Shown: piece by piece, positions 5,837 through 7,486 of the stretch | How positions within the stretch are numbered: position 1 is the stretch's first letter | Layout: each line of letters opens with the position of its first letter | DNA from: Candidatus Omnitrophota bacterium | GTDB taxonomy: Bacteria; Omnitrophota; Gorgyraeia; Gorgyraeales; Gorgyraeaceae | Length of the DNA: 7,486 nucleotides | NCBI GenBank assembly: GCA_013202925.1 | Contig: JABMRA010000048.1 | Location: forward strand, 1-7,486 | Direction of reading: 5' to 3' | Translations under genes and position numbers: made by a program | The notes under the pieces: generated by a model | Databases searched by the model: none | What the model saw: only the letters and a program-made list of their open reading frames with translations | Told to the model about the DNA's origin: nothing

Positions 5837-6172
5837 TTATCCCCGGGCTGCTTTTTTGCCTGTCCTTATGCTTATCGCCTCTTCCACAGGAGAAACAGCT
5901 ATCAATCCATCTCCTTTATAACCTGTTCTGGCAGAATTAATAATGCAATCTTTAACCCTGTCCACACACTCGTCATTGCATATCAATTCTATTTTGTCCA
6001 TCGAGGTATAAGAAGTGCCGAGTTTCGCCGATACCTGCAACTGATCGGGAGAAATTTCGTCTCCTAAGGCTTTTATTCCTATAACTGTCAGCCGGGGCGT
6101 GTTTAAATCTTTTAAGGCCTGTAACACCTTGCCGGTCATGAAATTCCTGACATAGGCCTTTATTAATTTCAT
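5837..6172 (-). CDS. PII-like signalling protein of the RND-associated (PII-NG-like) type
   Basis: This 111-residue protein has the PII fold signature. It opens with MKLIKAYVR, has LTVIGIKALGDE before the T-loop region (about 40-57), and carries the C-terminal nucleotide-binding signature SARTGYKGDGLIAVSPVEEA followed by ISIRTG. The T-loop region differs from GlnB/GlnK and shows no canonical uridylylation Tyr51 context. A PII subgroup, PII-NG, has been described from its linkage to CusA/CzcA-type heavy-metal efflux genes, and this neighbourhood matches. I infer an ATP/ADP- or metal-responsive trimer acting on the pump or ATPase. I chose ATG at 6172, because AGGAGG (6181-6186) precedes it by 8 bases and the PII start MK.I.A fits; a GTG at 6181 overlaps that ribosome binding site. 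The AGGAGG also overlaps the TAG stop of the upstream small YHS gene. Confidence 0.85.
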   Translation of the reverse strand: MKLIKAYVRNFMTGKVLQALKDLNTPRLTVIGIKALGDEISPDQLQVSAKLGTSYTSMDKIELICNDECVDRVKDCIINSARTGYKGDGLIAVSPVEEAISIRTGKKAARG

Positions 6173-6184
6173 CGTTACCACCTC

Positions 6185-6343
6185 CTATTTATCGCTCATA
6201 TATTTCATAGGCTCCTTTTCAAATTTTTCCCTGCACCCAGGACTGCAAAAATAAAACTTCTGGCCCATATGTTCAACTGGACCTTTGGCGGTATCCTTTT
6301 CTATTTCCATCCCGCAAACTAAATCCTTTACCTTGTCTCCCAT
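6185..6343 (-). CDS. Small stand-alone cytoplasmic YHS-domain protein (52 aa)
   Basis: This short gene fills the gap between the secreted YHS gene and the PII-like gene. Translation gives 52 residues that are one YHS domain: VCGMEIEKD (Cys10), then YFCSPGCREKFEKEPMKY (Cys33, Cys37). There is no signal peptide or membrane segment, so it should be cytoplasmic. It matches the N-terminal domains of the flavoprotein and the ATPase downstream (CGMEI, YFFCS..C..KF), so the same module exists both free and fused. The ATG lies 2 bases past the TGA of the upstream gene, with GGAG inside that gene's end. The TAG overlaps the ribosome binding site of the PII-like gene. I infer a small metal carrier or sensor for the operon; the metal is not determined by sequence. 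Confidence 0.85.
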   Translation of the reverse strand: MGDKVKDLVCGMEIEKDTAKGPVEHMGQKFYFCSPGCREKFEKEPMKYMSDK

Positions 6344-6345
6344 AA

Positions 6346-6681
6346 TCACTCATCTCCTTTTTCTTCCTTACCCTCTTGTAATTCCTCTATTTTCTCTATA
6401 TATTTCTGCGGGTCTTTATTGAATTCGTCTATACAGCCTGCACAGCAGAAATTATAGATCTTGCCTTCATATTCATATGTCGCACCCATCATAGAGCCGC
6501 CGATCTCCTCTCCTGAAACAGGGCAGATCTTATTGCCGACGTCTATAGGATCTTCTTGCTCATTCTGCATGTCGCCCTTTTGCATCATTCCGTGCTCATG
6601 CCCTGCATGCTCAGATTCGGCAAATACGAACGGAGACACAAAAAATATCGCTACCGCTAAAACCATAACTATTGTTTTCAT
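6346..6681 (-). CDS. Secreted His/Met-rich YHS-domain protein coupled to the RND pump
   Basis: The 111-residue protein has a Sec signal peptide (Lys2, hydrophobic 4-20, likely cleavage after VFA at 19-21). A His/Met-rich segment at 22-38 (HAGHEHGMM) resembles metal-binding tails of periplasmic copper proteins. The YHS-type domain then shows ICPVSGEE (Cys53), YEGKIYNFCCAGC (Cys79, Cys80, Cys83) and IDEFNKDPQKYI, followed by a charged Glu/Lys tail. The start at 6681 is chosen over an upstream in-frame codon at 6735. It gives a clean signal peptide, follows GGGGAGGGG within the pump gene, and overlaps the pump TGA as ATGA, implying translational coupling. I infer a periplasmic metal chaperone for the RND pump, similar in role to CusF but unrelated in fold. 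It is paralogous to the protein at 1790-2044. Confidence 0.88.
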   Translation of the reverse strand: MKTIVMVLAVAIFFVSPFVFAESEHAGHEHGMMQKGDMQNEQEDPIDVGNKICPVSGEEIGGSMMGATYEYEGKIYNFCCAGCIDEFNKDPQKYIEKIEELQEGKEEKGDE

Positions 6682-7486
6682 TTCCCCTCCCCCTTTCTTT
6701 TTTCTTTTAGAAACTGCTTCTCTTTTATCCAACAATATAATACAGGGACTAAAATCAGATTAGATAACGTCGCAGTCACCAATCCTCCTACTGTCGGAGA
6801 TGCCATAGGTTTCATTATCTCAGAGCCAGTGCCGGTAGAAAGCATCACTGGAATAAGCGCGATGATCGTCGTCGTGGTAGTCATCATTGCCGGCCTTACC
6901 CTTAAAAGCCCTCCTTCAATAACAGTCTTTCGAATATCTTCTATGGTCTTTGGAACTTTTTTTCTGAATAAATCATCGAAGGTCGAAAGTAGCACCACAG
7001 CATTATCAGTTGCTACGCCAAATAAGGCAATAAACCCTACCCACACAGCTGTTGAAAATTTAAAGCCCAGGATAAAGAGCAATATTATGCCGCCCATCAG
7101 AGATACAGGGATACCTGTTGATAAAATCAACAGGCTGCTGAAATTCTTAAATGCTACGTAAAGCAACATCAGGATCACAGCCAGCGCTATAATAAGCGAA
7201 GGCACGAGTTTCTTCCGCGATTCCATCTCTGATTCAAACTGGCCTGACCAGGAAATAAAATATCCCGGCGGCAGTTTTAATTCTCCGCTATCAATCTTTT
7301 CTTTTACTCTTTTTTGCGCAACGTTTACAAAATCTATCAACCCAATTTTGTCCTGATTGACATTTACAAACACTCTTGCGTAAGTCTGGGTGTTCTCTGA
7401 ATTAATAACTGCCGGGCCAGGTACTCTTTTTAAAGTCGCGACCTGCGTCAAAGGTATGTGCTCGCCAGCCGGTGTGGGGATAAAAA
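6678..7486 (-). CDS. cusA: CusA/CzcA-type heavy-metal RND efflux pump, C-terminal part
   Basis: The frame is open to the right window edge, so the N-terminal three quarters of this roughly 1000-residue inner-membrane pump lie outside. The visible part begins FIPTPAGEHIPLTQVA, a typical porter-domain segment of the heavy-metal RND family. Then come GPAVINSENTQTYARVFVNV, the GYFISWSGQFE block ahead of TM8, and five hydrophobic helices (TM8-TM12). TM10 contains GFIALFGVATDNAVVLL, the place where CusA has GVAAE and CzcA GVAVEN. LRVRPAMMT and GTGSEIMKPMASP match CusA closely. The pump would expel periplasmic or cytoplasmic Cu/Ag or divalent metals by proton antiport through a tripartite complex. 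Metal choice cannot be set from this part; copper is favoured by the CopA neighbour. Its TGA overlaps the next ATG. An internal TTG at 7451 is not the start. Confidence 0.93.
   Translation of the reverse strand, partial: FIPTPAGEHIPLTQVATLKRVPGPAVINSENTQTYARVFVNVNQDKIGLIDFVNVAQKRVKEKIDSGELKLPPGYFISWSGQFESEMESRKKLVPSLIIALAVILMLLYVAFKNFSSLLILSTGIPVSLMGGIILLFILGFKFSTAVWVGFIALFGVATDNAVVLLSTFDDLFRKKVPKTIEDIRKTVIEGGLLRVRPAMMTTTTTIIALIPVMLSTGTGSEIMKPMASPTVGGLVTATLSNLILVPVLYCWIKEKQFLKEKRKGEGK

Noticed and set aside
6682..6735. Longer start for the secreted YHS gene, adding 18 charged residues
   Set aside because: It would place a Lys/Arg/Gly-rich stretch before the signal peptide and overlap the pump by 58 bases; ATG 6681 has a strong ribosome binding site and an ATGA overlap.
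7449..7451. TTG as the start codon of the RND gene
   Set aside because: The same frame continues upstream to the window edge with typical RND porter-domain residues, so the gene is simply truncated by the window.

Overview
All genes in this window lie on the minus strand, so transcription runs from high to low coordinates. The window holds two functional blocks: a copper/silver-type metal-handling operon (about 7486 down to 1790) and the start of a TPP-riboswitch-controlled thiamine operon (about 1786 down to 1). Moderate GC, compact gene spacing, repeated palindromes with TCCGCC/GGCGGA arms, and a Thi4-like start next to thiM and thiE suggest an uncultured Gram-negative bacterium from a candidate phylum, with Omnitrophota as one guess. 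That placement is an impression, not a demonstration. An RND pump and signal-peptide-bearing partners do imply a diderm cell.

Metal block, in transcription order: the C-terminal part of a CusA/CzcA-type heavy-metal RND pump (runs off the window edge); a secreted His/Met-rich YHS-domain protein coupled to it by an ATGA overlap; a 52-residue stand-alone cytoplasmic YHS protein; a PII-like protein resembling the group known to neighbour heavy-metal RND pumps (PII-NG); a YHS domain fused to a thioredoxin-reductase-like flavoprotein that lacks the redox CxxC pair; a YHS-HMA-HMA CopA-type P1B ATPase of 871 residues; a short remnant of a second RND pump C-terminus; and a second secreted YHS protein. 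Five consecutive intact genes downstream of the pump, excluding only the PII gene, carry a YHS (Cys-rich, TRASH-like) metal-binding domain. This points to one co-expressed system in which YHS domains pass or sense metal among the ATPase, a flavoprotein and the periplasmic pump. The remnant shows that the module 'RND 3' end plus secreted YHS gene' exists twice, bracketing the ATPase/flavoprotein/PII segment, so the operon was probably built by duplication, fusion or deletion between two RND loci.

Thiamine block: just beyond the last YHS stop codon lies a strong sigma70-type promoter (TTGACA, 17-base spacer, TTTAAT). It is followed directly by a TPP aptamer, a Rho-independent terminator whose U-tract abuts the thiM ribosome binding site, then thiM (hydroxyethylthiazole kinase), thiE (thiamine-phosphate synthase, starting at a GTG that overlaps the thiM stop), two palindromic repeats, and the first 19 codons of a probable thi4-type thiazole synthase. 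The aptamer core motifs are intact, but 67 bases, including a 41-base palindrome, separate P4 from P5 where about two bases are usual.

No tRNA, rRNA, CRISPR array, transposase or integrase was seen. No gene-free stretch exceeds 300 bases; the longest (1545-1789) is the riboswitch leader.
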